DNA of 61,159 nucleotides from Lachnospiraceae bacterium (GTDB taxonomy: Bacteria; Bacillota_A; Clostridia; Lachnospirales; Lachnospiraceae), in contig JAETQR010000033.1 in NCBI GenBank assembly GCA_021770615.1, positions 1-61,159 on the forward strand. Reading direction: 5' to 3'. Within the stretch, counting starts at the first letter, position 1. The number at the start of each line of letters is the position of its first letter. A program made the translations under genes and the position numbers. The notes beneath the pieces were generated by a model. The model was not told where the DNA came from and ran no database searches. It was given only the letters and a program-made list of their open reading frames with translations. Shown piece by piece: positions 35,067 through 44,402 of the stretch.

Positions 35067-35783
35067 TTATATTCTTCTTGCAAGGGCTTCTAAAACAAAT
35101 AAGGTTGGGACTTGTGTGGTTGCATTGTAATTCCCATTAACACGGTGTTCTTTCATGTTATAAGTAAAACTCCAATCGGATATTTTTGCTAATGTACTGG
35201 TTGCCGCATTAGTGATACTTAAAACCACACATTTTTTCTGTTGGAATTGTCGAACCATATCAATCAATTCTTTAGTTTCTCCACTTTCAGATAGCGCAAT
35301 AACCACAGTATTTTTATAGGAGTATGTGGCTATAGGGTAAAAGGTATCCTCCAATCCAACAGAAAATTTACCCATATTAGAAAAAAGTCTTGCACCATAC
35401 TTTGCCAAAGTTCCTGACGAACCATTTCCAATAAAAATCAAATAGTCAGAATTTTTAATCGTTTCAACAGGAAATGAAATTTTTCTTTCAAAAGCACTTG
35501 AATTTGTTCTTTCAAAAAAAAGGCTCAGTTCTTGTAAATCCTCTAATGGTGGTTGCATTTTAAGAACATATGTTTCGGCTTTTACAGCTTTTTTAAATTC
35601 AGAGTATCCGTCATAACCATTTTTACTACAAAAGCGTAATAGTGTTGATGTTGATATATGCATCTCGTTTGCTAGTTCACGGATTGTCATGTAGGGAATT
35701 TTTTCGATATTAGAAATTACATATTTATAAATCATAACTTCTGTTTCATTATATTTTTGAATCTCATCATATGAAAACAGCAA
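35067..35783 (-). CDS. RpiR/MurR-type regulator with SIS domain
   Basis: A 238-residue protein. The N-terminal 75 residues form an HTH_6 unit (YMTIRELANEMHISTSTLLRF, CSKNGYDGYSEFKKAV). The C-terminal part is a phosphosugar-binding SIS domain (YLIFIGNGSSGTLAKYG, VVIALSESGETKELI). Such proteins regulate sugar or amino-sugar genes in response to phosphosugars. No such genes lie beside it. The terminator immediately after the stop makes it monocistronic. Confidence 0.88.
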   Translation of the reverse strand: MLFSYDEIQKYNETEVMIYKYVISNIEKIPYMTIRELANEMHISTSTLLRFCSKNGYDGYSEFKKAVKAETYVLKMQPPLEDLQELSLFFERTNSSAFERKISFPVETIKNSDYLIFIGNGSSGTLAKYGARLFSNMGKFSVGLEDTFYPIATYSYKNTVVIALSESGETKELIDMVRQFQQKKCVVLSITNAATSTLAKISDWSFTYNMKEHRVNGNYNATTQVPTLFVLEALARRI

Positions 35784-35929
35784 GATACCCCCTTTTCATA
35801 GAAATATTATACACGGACTTAATAATTTTTACAATTGCGGATAGCAAGGCTTATACTGTCAATATATTATTGTTACTTTACGGTACGTGAGCATTTGGAG
35901 AAGGGATATCACATTCGGAGAAATGGTAT

Positions 35930-36161
35930 ATCTAATTATACAATCAATAAAAATCCTCGTATTATTTTTCTTGGGCCGATTCCCGATCATACCGATAATA
36001 TCAAAAGCACGAAAGATATACCAAGCTGGAAACGGATGTGCTATTGTATTTTAAAAAATGACCATACCTGTCGGTTTATGGGATTTGGGCTTACGCGGCA
36101 GGAACAAAAACGCGTGGATATTATCAGATGCAAGTACGGAGGGATGATAGATGGCAAATAA
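35930..36161 (+). pseudogene. IbrA-like PAPS-reductase-family protein, C-terminal remnant
   Basis: Only the end of the gene is left. PSWKRMCYCILKNDHTC, FMGFGLTRQEQ and YGGMIDGK match the tail of the DUF3440/IbrA family (a PAPS reductase-like protein). The N-terminal ATP-pyrophosphatase domain with its SGGKDS motif is missing. It overlaps the intact ibrB-like gene by 11 bases, the usual order for the pair. The upstream 70 bases of open frame (from 35835) are unrelated sequence. Confidence 0.6.
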
Positions 36162-36744
36162 GGAATTCAGAAGCCCGGTATACAATATCATTGCAGTACC
36201 ATTTGAAAAGATTGTACCCAATACATATAACCCGAACAACGTGGCCCCGCCGGAAATGCGGTTGTTGTACGACAGCATCAAGGAGGACGGTTATACGATG
36301 CCGATTGTCTGTTATCATGTAAAAAGCAATGATAAGTATGTGATTGTAGATGGCTTTCACCGCTGGCGGGTGATGCGGGATTACCCGGATATTTATGAGC
36401 GTGAGAAGGGGATGATGCCGGTTTCGATAATAGATAAGCCGCTGTCCGGCCGTATGGCCAGCACCATCCGTCATAACCGCGCCCGTGGAACACATGATGT
36501 GGACCTAATGAGTAATATCATTAAGGAACTGTACGAGTTAGGACGTTCTGATGCATGGATTTCCAAACACCTGGGTATGGACCGGAATGAGATTTTGAGG
36601 CTTAGGCAGATTACCGGCCTGGCGGCCCTGTTCCGTGATGTGAAGTTTGGACAGGTCTGGCGGCCTGCGGAGGATGTGGTTCCGGACGAAGAGTCCTCTG
36701 ATAGCGGGAAAACGCATACTATCTGCACCTTAGGAAATGATTAA
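36151..36744 (+). CDS. IbrB-like ParB/Srx-fold protein
   Basis: A 197-residue protein. The ParB-type nuclease/CTPase-like fold shows VPFEKIVPNTYNPN, PEMRLLYDSIKEDGYTMP and IVDGFHRWRVM. A later helix-turn-helix-like segment reads DAWISKHLGMDRNEILRLRQ. Together with the overlapping IbrA remnant this identifies the IbrAB pair, described as regulators of immunoglobulin-binding genes in E. coli and found on mobile DNA. With IbrA destroyed, IbrB is probably without its partner. Confidence 0.75.
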   Translation: MANKEFRSPVYNIIAVPFEKIVPNTYNPNNVAPPEMRLLYDSIKEDGYTMPIVCYHVKSNDKYVIVDGFHRWRVMRDYPDIYEREKGMMPVSIIDKPLSGRMASTIRHNRARGTHDVDLMSNIIKELYELGRSDAWISKHLGMDRNEILRLRQITGLAALFRDVKFGQVWRPAEDVVPDEESSDSGKTHTICTLGND

Positions 36745-36876
36745 TAAATTCTTTAGCATTAAATAATACAATTATCCTACAGACCCAATATAATGTTAGA
36801 GGAAATAAGTCTGTTGGGGCAAGTATTAATTCACTTCAGCTGGATTGGATGCTGGTAAAATAATGAAGGCGGTATC

Positions 36877-37300
36877 ATGAAAGGATTTAAACGACAGAAT
36901 CAACTCTTGTCCCTCTGTGTATTAAATTGTGGACTTTGTCCCATGTTTTTGGATAAAAACTGTCCTGGCTGCGGCGGTGAAGGAAACCAGGCTTGCAAAA
37001 TTGCAAGAAGCAGCATGGAGCATGGCGGAGTAGAATACTGCTTTTAGTGCAGTGTATACCCCTCTGAAAAATACAATCATATTGACGACTTCGATACCAT
37101 TATTAGGTACCGCCAGTAAGAGGCTGATTTGGAAAGGCCAGGATACTGAACATGCTCCTGTCCGGCTATAATGCTGGACGGAAAAAGACACTCTTTTGTA
37201 TAGCAGTAAATATTTTGGATTTACAAAAGCTGCGAGCCGTACTTAGGGAAATTGAGGGCAGACCTGATTTAGAGGGATTGATCTGAAACTGCACAAGAAT
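36877..37300 (+). pseudogene. DUF3795 pseudogene
   Basis: The frame starting MKGFKRQNQLLSLC is a close copy of the intact DUF3795 gene at 44403. The block LNCGLCPMF, then CPGCGGEGNQACKIA and HIDDFD can be aligned. A TAG replaces a codon after YCF (near 37047), more stops follow (near 37120), and a frame change occurs before ILLSGYNAGRKKTLFC. It was a real gene and is now broken. The 130 bases before it contain no gene. Confidence 0.75.
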
Positions 37301-37399
37301 AAGCGATAAGAAAAAGCAATGAGAAAATGTAATCATTATTTGCCAGAGCCGAACAACAATAAAAGGATTGAGAAAAGCAAAACTGAAAGGAATAATTTT

Positions 37400-37864
37400 A
37401 TGAAGTACACGTGTATGCTTATATCGGTGGCTAACATTAATGCTGCAAGAAAATTTTATGAGGATTTGTTCGGATTGGAGGTATTTCAGGACTACGGAAG
37501 AAACATCGCATTTACCTGCGGCCTGGCATTGCAGCAGGATTTTGACTGGTTTATGAATCTGCCGAAAGAAAAGGTACTAAAAAAATCCAACAACACGGAA
37601 ATCGTCTTTGAGGAACAGGACTTTGACACTTTCCTGAACAAGTTGAAACAGTACCCGGACATCGAATATCTGGGAGAAGTGATCGAACATAGCTGGGGGC
37701 AGCGGGTAATCCGGTTCTACGATTTGGATGGCCATATTATTGAGGTTGGTGAGGATATGAAAATGGTGATAAAGCGTTTTCTTGCTACCGCTATGACCAT
37801 GGAAGAGGTTTCTGTAAAAATGGATGCTTCCGTAGAGGACTTAACGAAACTTCTGAATAGTTAA
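37400..37864 (+). CDS. VOC/glyoxalase-fold protein
   Basis: 154 residues from the ATG at 37400 with AAAGGAATAA upstream; the longer frame to 37319 is unsupported. MLISVANINAARKFYEDLFG and the C-terminal FYDLDGHIIEVGE are standard VOC superfamily features. A helical extension of about 40 residues (EEVSVKMDASVEDLTKLL) follows. The family includes dioxygenases, glyoxalases and antibiotic-resistance proteins, so the reaction is open. A mutated copy of its 3' end lies at 40345-40536. Confidence 0.8.
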   Translation: MKYTCMLISVANINAARKFYEDLFGLEVFQDYGRNIAFTCGLALQQDFDWFMNLPKEKVLKKSNNTEIVFEEQDFDTFLNKLKQYPDIEYLGEVIEHSWGQRVIRFYDLDGHIIEVGEDMKMVIKRFLATAMTMEEVSVKMDASVEDLTKLLNS

Positions 37865-37895
37865 TGTACGGTAGGCGAATAAACAAATCGGAAGT

Positions 37896-39769
37896 GTGCG
37901 CCCAGACGAAGTGCGAATAGTCTAACAGGTGCGAAACCTGTCTGGAAAGGTCTAACCAACCACCAGTAGCGAGTCTTGAGTGGCTGTCAGTAATGGCAGT
38001 GGCTAAGCGTAGACAGCGAGGAAGCAGAGCGTGTGATTGAGCCTCGAAATTTTGACATTTAGAAGGCTGACGCTTTACTTTCGGCGGAAAGCAACATAGA
38101 CCAAGTCGTTATGGTAAGAAATGATTTACTTCTGCGGGGTCAAAGAGCACTTTATGTTTCACATAGTGACTATTCAGTCAACTGGGGAGAGTCTATTGTT
38201 TCTTGCTTCGGCAAGTATGATAAACAACTGCAAAACAGGAGAATGTCAAAAGAGCGATAGGCAGTCGGATAGCTTCATAGTACCGAAGAGATTGGGTAAT
38301 GCCAATGGAGGAAAGGGAGCTACATAATAATGGTCTTTCTGAGGACACATCAACCGTACTCAGGGACGGAGGTATTGATGGAAACGAAATTAGAAAGAAT
38401 AGCAGAAATCTCGGCGAACTCGCCGAGACCAGAATTCACATCGTTGTATTATCTAATCAATAAAGAAATGCTACTGCAATGTCACAAAGAGTTAGACGGA
38501 AACAAAGCAGTTGGCATTGATGAAATAACCAAGAAAGAATACGAGAGAAATCTGGAGCAAAACATAGATGGTCTGGTGGAAAGATTGAAAAGAAAACCCT
38601 ACAAGCCACAGCCATCAATTAGGGTTTACATTCCTAAAAGCAATGGAAAACTTCGACCATTAGGAATAGCGTGCTATGAGGATAAGATAATCCAACTGGC
38701 ATTAAAGAAGATATTGGAAGCCATCTATGAACCAAGAGTTCTGAACTGCATGTATGGGTTTAGACCTAATCGGGGGTGTCATGGAGCGATAAAAGAGTTA
38801 TATAAAAGAATGAACAACACGAAAATCTGCTATATCGTGGATGCTGATATTAAAGGTTTCTTCGACCATATGAAATATGAGTGGATAATCAAGTTCCTCA
38901 ACCTATACATCAAAGACCCCAACATTATAGGTCTTGTCAAGAAGTACCTAAAAGTTGGAGTACTGGACGGCGGAGAACTTATGGCAAGCGAAGAAGGTTC
39001 AGCACAGGGGAATATCATCAGTCCAATACTTGCAAATATATATATGCACAACGTATTGACCCTTTGGTACAAATTCATCATTACGAAGGAGTGCCGGGGA
39101 GATAACTTCCTGATTGTTTATGCGGATGACTTTATCGCAGGATTTCAGTATAAGTGGGAAGCCGAGAATTATTATAAGCTTCTCAAAGAACGAATGGACA
39201 AGTTCGGATTACAGCTTGAAGAAAGCAAAAGTCATTTATTACAAAATGGAGCCTATGTTGCAAGGGCAAAGCAAAAGAATGGAGAATACACAAGAATAGA
39301 AACATTCGACTATCTGGGATTCATTTTTTACTGTGGACGCTCACGCAAAGGGACGCCATATATAATGCCCAAAACCAGCAGTAAGAAATTTAGGCAGAAA
39401 ATGAGGGATATAAAAGAGTGGCTATATGCGAATAGAGACCAAACGTTAAAGGAACTAATGGGAATGCTTAATCTGAAACTGGTCGGACATTACAGGTACT
39501 ATGGCATCAGCTTTAATGGCAGAATGATTGCAAACTATAAACAGCAAGTAAGAGAGCTGTTATTTAAAGTGCTGAATAGACGAAGTGACAGAAAGAGTTA
39601 CACAAAGGAAGGATTCATTGAAATGCTGAAATATTATCCTTTGGCAATGCCTAAGATATACGTCAGCTTGTTTTGAAACTGTAAATATTATTATGAAGAG
39701 CCGTATGGGGGAAAGCCGCACGTACGGTTCTGTGAGGGGCTTGCATTGTGAGGTGTGAGTCTACTCGAC
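37896..39769 (+). mobile_element. Complete group II intron
   Basis: The 5' end is GTGCGCCCAGACG (a GUGYG-type start) at 37896 (37894 is possible). Some 430 bases of structured RNA precede the reverse transcriptase gene. Domain V lies at about 39700-39742 (GAGCCGTATG ... GAAA ... CGTACGGTTC) and domain VI ends CTACTCGAC at 39769. It is inserted between the VOC gene and the YcxB-like gene in the sense direction. The flanking exons read ACAAATCGGAAGT and TGCAACAAAGA. All parts look intact, so it may be active. Confidence 0.85.
38330..39676 (+). CDS. ltrA: Group II intron reverse transcriptase/maturase without endonuclease domain
   Basis: A 448-residue protein. Reverse-transcriptase blocks include IPKSNGKLRPLGI, the RT-4/5 region CYIVDADIKGFFD and the catalytic YADDF. 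A maturase domain X-like region follows (about 360-440). It ends at YVSLF without an HNH endonuclease, so the intron must prime on nicked or replicating DNA. The ATG at 38330 is used here. The ATG at 38378 (METKLERIAE), preceded by GGAGG, is an equally good start. Confidence 0.92.
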   Translation: MVFLRTHQPYSGTEVLMETKLERIAEISANSPRPEFTSLYYLINKEMLLQCHKELDGNKAVGIDEITKKEYERNLEQNIDGLVERLKRKPYKPQPSIRVYIPKSNGKLRPLGIACYEDKIIQLALKKILEAIYEPRVLNCMYGFRPNRGCHGAIKELYKRMNNTKICYIVDADIKGFFDHMKYEWIIKFLNLYIKDPNIIGLVKKYLKVGVLDGGELMASEEGSAQGNIISPILANIYMHNVLTLWYKFIITKECRGDNFLIVYADDFIAGFQYKWEAENYYKLLKERMDKFGLQLEESKSHLLQNGAYVARAKQKNGEYTRIETFDYLGFIFYCGRSRKGTPYIMPKTSSKKFRQKMRDIKEWLYANRDQTLKELMGMLNLKLVGHYRYYGISFNGRMIANYKQQVRELLFKVLNRRSDRKSYTKEGFIEMLKYYPLAMPKIYVSLF

Positions 39770-39805
39770 TGCAACAAAGATTATATAACGAATGGGGGTA
39801 TACCT

Positions 39806-40307
39806 TTGGAAACAGTAAAATTAAGATTTCAATATACTCAAAGTGAATATATAAAAGCAGAAAGGCAATATTTAATTAGTAAAACTATACATAAATATGA
39901 TATTGCTTTAGTCGCTGTATTTTTGTTGCTGTCAATAGTTTACATGCTGTTCTCTTCTTTGAGCGTATTTAGTATTTTAATAACTGGATTGATAATTGTT
40001 GTAACTGCATTGGGAAGCTATTTATATATTCTAATGCCTATACTGAAATTCAAACAAACTGCAAAATATCATGAGGAATATACGCTGGTATTTTCTAAGG
40101 AAACCATTAAATTTAAAACACAGAGCGTTGAATCAGAAATGAAGTGGGACATTTACTCTGCACTAGGGGAGAGCCATGATTTTTATTACTTAATTCAAGC
40201 ACCACGAATATATACGTTAATTCCAAAAAGAGTTTAAAGACCTAAACGAAAAACAGCTATTTGAAGAAATTGCACAATCAAGAGTAAAAACAACAATGCA
40301 TGTATAA
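39806..40307 (+). pseudogene. YcxB-like membrane protein, frameshifted near the C-terminus
   Basis: From TTG at 39806, with GGGGG upstream, the protein has FQYTQSEYIKAERQYL, two membrane segments (about residues 35-75) and a C-terminal FSKETIKFKTQS / YTLIPKR that is typical of the YcxB family. The frame stops at 40237. In another frame it continues FKDLNEKQLFEEIAQSRVK to a stop at 40307. One missing base near 40235 explains this. Only the last 20-odd residues are affected, so the protein could still work. Confidence 0.65.
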
Positions 40308-40344
40308 TGAACGTACCCTACAATGTAACAACTCCCAGTTTGTT

Positions 40345-40536
40345 GAGTTTTTTCAAACGAGGAACAGGATTTTGACGGTTTTTTAAACAAGCTAAAAGAA
40401 TACCCACATCATTGAGGTCGGCGAGGATATGAAAATGGTGATAAAGCGTTTCCTTGCTACCGGTATGATGATGGAAGAAGTTACTGTGAAAATGGATGCT
40501 TTCGTAGAGGATTTAACAAAACTTCTGAATATCTAA
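40345..40536 (+). repeat. Degenerate copy of the VOC gene 3' end
   Basis: EEQDF...NKL-type sequence followed by EVGEDMKMVIKRFLAT, then EEVTVKMDAFVEDLTKLLN and a stop, copies bases of the VOC gene at 37600-37864 with an internal deletion after the ACCCA of YP. The bases beyond it (AATAAACAAACCGGG) resemble those after the VOC stop (AATAAACAAATCGGA). A duplication of this segment therefore preceded the intron insertion or local rearrangement. Confidence 0.7.
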
Positions 40537-40600
40537 TACATGGTAGACTAATAAACAAACCGGGATTTATGCTGACTATGTAACGCAGGTAGATATTGCC

Positions 40601-41230
40601 GTGCAAAATTTCTTAAAGAAGGAGCTGTTTGTCCTTGCACCGGATGTTCAATTTCTCGGAGAAGAAACCGGTTTGCAGGAAATAAATACGGATAGCTTTT
40701 GGATTTTAGACCCGGTTGACGGGACTACAAACCTTATGCACGATTATCAGCATAGCGTTGTATCTTTAGCCCTTTGCCGCCAGGGTGAAATTGTTATGGG
40801 GATTGTGTATGATCCCTTCCATGAAGAAGTGTTTTCAGCGGTTAAAGGCAAGGGCAGCTTTTTAAATGGACAGCCCATACATGTATCAAACGCAGAAAAA
40901 CTATCCGACACGATGATTGGATTTGGAACAGCAAAAAGAGAGCTGGCCGATGAAAACTTTGCCCGGTTCCGCAGAGTGTTTGGCCAGTGCCAGGATGTCC
41001 GCAGGATTGGTTCTGCCGCTCTGGAATTGGCATATACCGCCTGTGGCAGACAGGGAGGATATTTCGAGATATATCTGAATCCTTGGGATTATGCTGCCGG
41101 CATGCTGTTGATTCAGGAGGCTGGCGGTAAAGTGACTGATTTTACAGGGAAAGCACTTAATCCGAGGAAAGGCAGCAGCGTAGCAGCTACAAACGGATAT
41201 ATCCATACAGAACTGCTAAAGTTGATATAA
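40601..41230 (+). pseudogene. Inositol-monophosphatase-family phosphatase, N-terminally truncated
   Basis: 209 residues from GTG at 40601. FLGEETG, WILDPVDGTTNL (metal-binding Asp, Pro, Asp, Gly, Thr) and the C-terminal WDYAAGMLLIQEAGG are all intact. In-frame bases before 40601 read YADYVTQVDIAVQNF, which is normal family sequence, but they run into a TAG at about 40541, at the edge of the VOC repeat. So about 35 N-terminal residues and the start are gone. The catalytic core may still be made from an internal start. Confidence 0.75.
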
Positions 41231-41301
41231 AGGGTAAGAAATCAGCATTCGGAGTAAAGTATTTATCGGGTATAAAGAAGGATTTTAGGAGGTACATAAC
41301 C

Positions 41302-41634
41302 ATGAGAAATATGATTGCATACTGTGGGCTGGATTGTGGAAAATGCGATGCATATCTTGCAACAATCAATGACGATCAGGCGTTGCGTGAGAAAACTGCA
41401 AAACAGTGGGCCGAGTTAAATAATGCTCCCATTTTGCCTGAACATATCAATTGTGAAGGATGTCGTGTTGATGGAATTAAAACTGTATTCTGCGATAGTC
41501 TTTGCGAAATTCGCCAGTGTGCATTGAAAAAAGATGTGACGACATGCGGTGACTGTCCGGACATGGAAAGATGTCAGACTGTTAGAGAGATTATCTCAAA
41601 TGGTCCAGAAGCTTTGGAAAACCTGAAAGGATAA
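41302..41634 (+). CDS. DUF3795 protein
   Basis: A 110-residue protein after AGGAGG. It has the family signature YCGLDCGKCDAYLAT, INCEGC, then CSLCEIRQCALKKD and CGDCPDMERC: twelve or so cysteines in pairs, probably binding metal. It is one of three intact DUF3795-type genes here. The next gene, a GNAT, follows after 43 bases. Biochemical role unknown. Confidence 0.85.
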   Translation: MRNMIAYCGLDCGKCDAYLATINDDQALREKTAKQWAELNNAPILPEHINCEGCRVDGIKTVFCDSLCEIRQCALKKDVTTCGDCPDMERCQTVREIISNGPEALENLKG

Positions 41635-41677
41635 ACAAGACAATCTTACAACTTTCGTTTTATTGAGGATAACACAA

Positions 41678-42151
41678 ATGAATTTAACTTTTAGAAATGC
41701 AGAACGGAAAGATACTTTATTGATCTTGCAGTTTATCAAAGAACTTGCGGATAACGAAAAAATGCTGAACGAAGTTGTGGCTGACGAGACCACACTTGAA
41801 ACATGGATCTTCGATAAACAAAAAGCAGAAGTGATTTTTGCTCTTGAAGATGGAAAAGAGGTTGGATTTGCGCTTTTTTTCCACAATTTTTCTACGTTCT
41901 TAGGACGAGTCGGTATTTACTTGGAGGATCTGTATGTCAAGCCGGAATGCCGCGGGAAAGGTTACGGAAAAGCTATTCTGAAAAAACTGGCATCTATCGC
42001 TGTGGAACGTGGCTGCGGACGGCTTGAATGGTGGTGTCTTGACTGGAACAAACCCAGCATTGACTTTTATCTGTCTCTTGGAGCAGAGGCCATGTCTGAT
42101 TGGACAGTCTATCGCATTGCAGGCGATACATTAACACAGCTTGCTGAGTAA
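41678..42151 (+). CDS. GNAT acetyltransferase, spermidine/diamine type
   Basis: 157 residues from the ATG at 41678 after GAGG. It is a compact GNAT fold with acetyl-CoA-binding RGKGYGKAILKKL (about 100-112) and LEDLYVKPE before it. The ending DFYLSLGAEAMSDW resembles spermine/spermidine and thialysine acetyltransferases. The substrate is therefore probably an amine or polyamine, as an inference. Confidence 0.82.
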   Translation: MNLTFRNAERKDTLLILQFIKELADNEKMLNEVVADETTLETWIFDKQKAEVIFALEDGKEVGFALFFHNFSTFLGRVGIYLEDLYVKPECRGKGYGKAILKKLASIAVERGCGRLEWWCLDWNKPSIDFYLSLGAEAMSDWTVYRIAGDTLTQLAE

Positions 42152-42190
42152 CACGACAAAACAAATTTGGGCTTAAAAAGAGGAAAATTT

Positions 42191-42747
42191 ATGTTTGAGG
42201 ACGGTCGAAGCAAAAAAGTTATTTTTATAGCGCATTGTATATTAAATCAAAATTCAATATCTGACGGGACAGCCGTTTTTCCAGCAGCTTTTAAGGATGT
42301 AATAAAAATTCTTCTTGATGCTGATATTGGCATTGTCCAAATGCCATGTCCAGAACTTTGCTGTTTAGGGCTTAATAGAGGAAATAACGATGGGGCAGAT
42401 GTTCCCGTTGTCATTGAAATACCCGCATTCGTAAGGAAATGCAAAAAGCGAAATCTTACAAAATGCTAATGGCTCAAGTTGACTATGTGATGAAACAAAT
42501 AACGGAATACAATGCCTACGGCTTTGAGATAATCGGGATTATTGGTGCAAATCGCTCGCCGAACTGCGGTGTTGAAACCACATCAGATTTTAACAAAGAG
42601 ATAAGCGGTAAAGGTATTTTTATGAGCGAACTTAGCAATCGAATAAAGGCGGAAAACTTGAATATTCCTATGTTAGGCATCAAAGAAACTGATAATGTAT
42701 TTGAACAAGTAAAGTCTTTCATTAAGTCAAACTTGGTCAAGGAGTAG
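42191..42747 (+). pseudogene. TudS/DUF523-related protein, frameshifted
   Basis: From the ATG at 42191 (AGAGGA upstream) the first part has VIFIAHCILNQNSIS and VQMPCPELCCLGLNRG. The second part has GIIGANRSPNCGVETT, KGIFMSELSNRI and MLGIKE. These are the conserved cysteine blocks of DUF523/TudS-type putative desulfidases. The two halves are in different frames. Adding one A in the GAAATACC run near 42417 gives the expected ENTRIRKEM and restores a single protein. This is either a pseudogene or a sequencing indel. Confidence 0.75.
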
Positions 42748-42783
42748 CAGAAAATTAAATAAGAAATATTGAGAGATTGTGGT

Positions 42784-43188
42784 ATGAAAATTGAGTATAA
42801 AGACACCCATATTTTTACAGAGAAAGAACTGCAAAGACTGTTTTTGTCCGTGGGATGGGAGTCCGGGAATTACCCGGATAAACTTGTTGGGGCAATGCTA
42901 AATTCTTCACATGTAATTTCAGCATGGGATGATAACAAACTGATTGGACTGGTACGGGCACTTGATGATGGCGAAACAGTTGCATTTCTACATTATCTTC
43001 TGGTAGACCCTGCATATCAGGGGCATCATATTGGCGATGAATTGATGAAAAAGATTATGAGTTGCTTTGAAAACCTCCTTTATGTCAAAATTATGCCGTC
43101 TGATCCTAAAATGATTGCGTTTTATGAACGATATGGGTTTCAGCAATATGATAATTACTCAGCAATGGTACTGAAACATTTTCGATAA
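42784..43188 (+). CDS. GNAT acetyltransferase
   Basis: 134 residues from the ATG at 42784; the start is uncertain because the upstream GAGAG is weak and a TTG at 42769 is in frame. The core has LIGLVRALDDG, FLHYLLVDPAYQGHHIGDEL (the acetyl-CoA loop is less Gly-rich than usual) and FYERYGFQQ. It is a stand-alone acetyltransferase of unknown substrate, one of three GNAT loci within 4 kb. Confidence 0.8.
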   Translation: MKIEYKDTHIFTEKELQRLFLSVGWESGNYPDKLVGAMLNSSHVISAWDDNKLIGLVRALDDGETVAFLHYLLVDPAYQGHHIGDELMKKIMSCFENLLYVKIMPSDPKMIAFYERYGFQQYDNYSAMVLKHFR

Positions 43189-43258
43189 CAATATAGCTTC
43201 CGGTTTATCTGGAATTTGATCAGACTTGAAAAGTGTATTTTAAAAGGAGAATAGTTCA

Positions 43259-43690
43259 ATGAAAGAATTTAGTCAAGAAGCAGAACAGGTCATGATTGAT
43301 CGTTTCGGAAAAAATACAGTTATAGCACTGGCAACTACGGAAAATGAAACGCCTCATGTGCGATATGTAAATGCCTATTACGAAAATGGTGCATTTTATA
43401 TCATTACATACGCACTCTCAAATAAAATGAAACATATAAAAAATAATCCTGTTGTTGCAATCGCCGGCGAGTGGTTTACAGCGCATGGGAACGGCATCAG
43501 CCTGGGTTATTTCGGGAAAAAAGAGAATTATGTGATTGCTGATAAGCTGAAAGAGGTATTTGCTGAATGGATCGATAACGGCCATACGGATTTGAATGAT
43601 GAAAATACGATTATATTGTGTGTTCAATTAACAGAAGGAATTCTTTTCTCACATGGGACAAGGTATGACATAGACTTCTTTGGCAACTGA
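43259..43690 (+). CDS. Pyridoxamine 5'-phosphate oxidase-like flavin-binding protein
   Basis: A 143-residue split-barrel protein after AAAAGGAG. VIALATTENETPHVRYVNAY and NNPVVAIAGEWF are typical of the PNPOx-like/FMN-binding superfamily. It could reduce or sequester a flavin, heme or F420-like cofactor; members include nitroimidazole-resistance proteins. The gene is followed by a DUF6144-like gene whose start is 110 bases downstream. Confidence 0.8.
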   Translation: MKEFSQEAEQVMIDRFGKNTVIALATTENETPHVRYVNAYYENGAFYIITYALSNKMKHIKNNPVVAIAGEWFTAHGNGISLGYFGKKENYVIADKLKEVFAEWIDNGHTDLNDENTIILCVQLTEGILFSHGTRYDIDFFGN

Positions 43691-43799
43691 TTGCAATCTG
43701 CAAAAGCTATACCTACTGTTGTGGCTGAGGAGGGAGACTGTAAATCAATCAGTATGCCGGGCTGGAAATACAGATTTTGAGCCAGAGGGGGCAATAAAT

Positions 43800-44384
43800 A
43801 TGAAGAATTTTTCCATGCCGGAGGACATAACTCCAACTTTAGAATTGGATGAACTTATGAGACTGAAATGCAGTTTGGAGATGACAGTTTCAAAAGAGGC
43901 AGCAGATAGAGTAATATCTGAATTACCGTTAGCGGCAAATTCAACGCCTGCAGAACGCGCGGAATGGGTAGAAAAGCTATCTTTTCTTCTGGAGAAAAGG
44001 TTTGATGAAAATACCGTTAAGGTGATTCGCCAAAATTGCTATTGCAATGAAAATGGAAGGTTAGAAAATGTGGCCAGGGAGCTGAAGCAGTTATACGCAT
44101 CCCATGATAAAGATCTGCATCGCTTAGTAGCTTCATTAAATGAAAACGGTGCCGGTTGGTATATAGAAGGAAATCAGTTATATACGAAAATGTTTATTTG
44201 TGAGTGTCCGATGTTGGAGGCGGCGGCTCTTTCTCAATCCCTAACTTGGTGCCATTGTACTGCAGGATATAGCAAGAAGCTATTTGAATTGGTTTTCGAG
44301 ACTCCCGTGGATGTGGAAATATTGCAAAGCATACGGCAGGGCTGTGATTACTGCCTTATGAGAGTCACGTTTAGCAGTGATTAG
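43800..44384 (+). CDS. DUF6144-like cysteine-containing protein
   Basis: 194 residues from the ATG at 43800 with GAGGGGG upstream; upstream frame overlapping the previous gene is not needed. It contains ERAEWVEKLSFLLEKRF, RQNCYCNENG, FICECPML and WCHCTAGYSKKLFE, a cysteine layout I associate with DUF6144. It ends 19 bases before a DUF3795 gene and is probably cotranscribed with it. Both are small cysteine proteins of unknown function. Confidence 0.65.
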   Translation: MKNFSMPEDITPTLELDELMRLKCSLEMTVSKEAADRVISELPLAANSTPAERAEWVEKLSFLLEKRFDENTVKVIRQNCYCNENGRLENVARELKQLYASHDKDLHRLVASLNENGAGWYIEGNQLYTKMFICECPMLEAAALSQSLTWCHCTAGYSKKLFELVFETPVDVEILQSIRQGCDYCLMRVTFSSD

Positions 44385-44402
44385 GATTCATGAGGAGATG
44401 CT

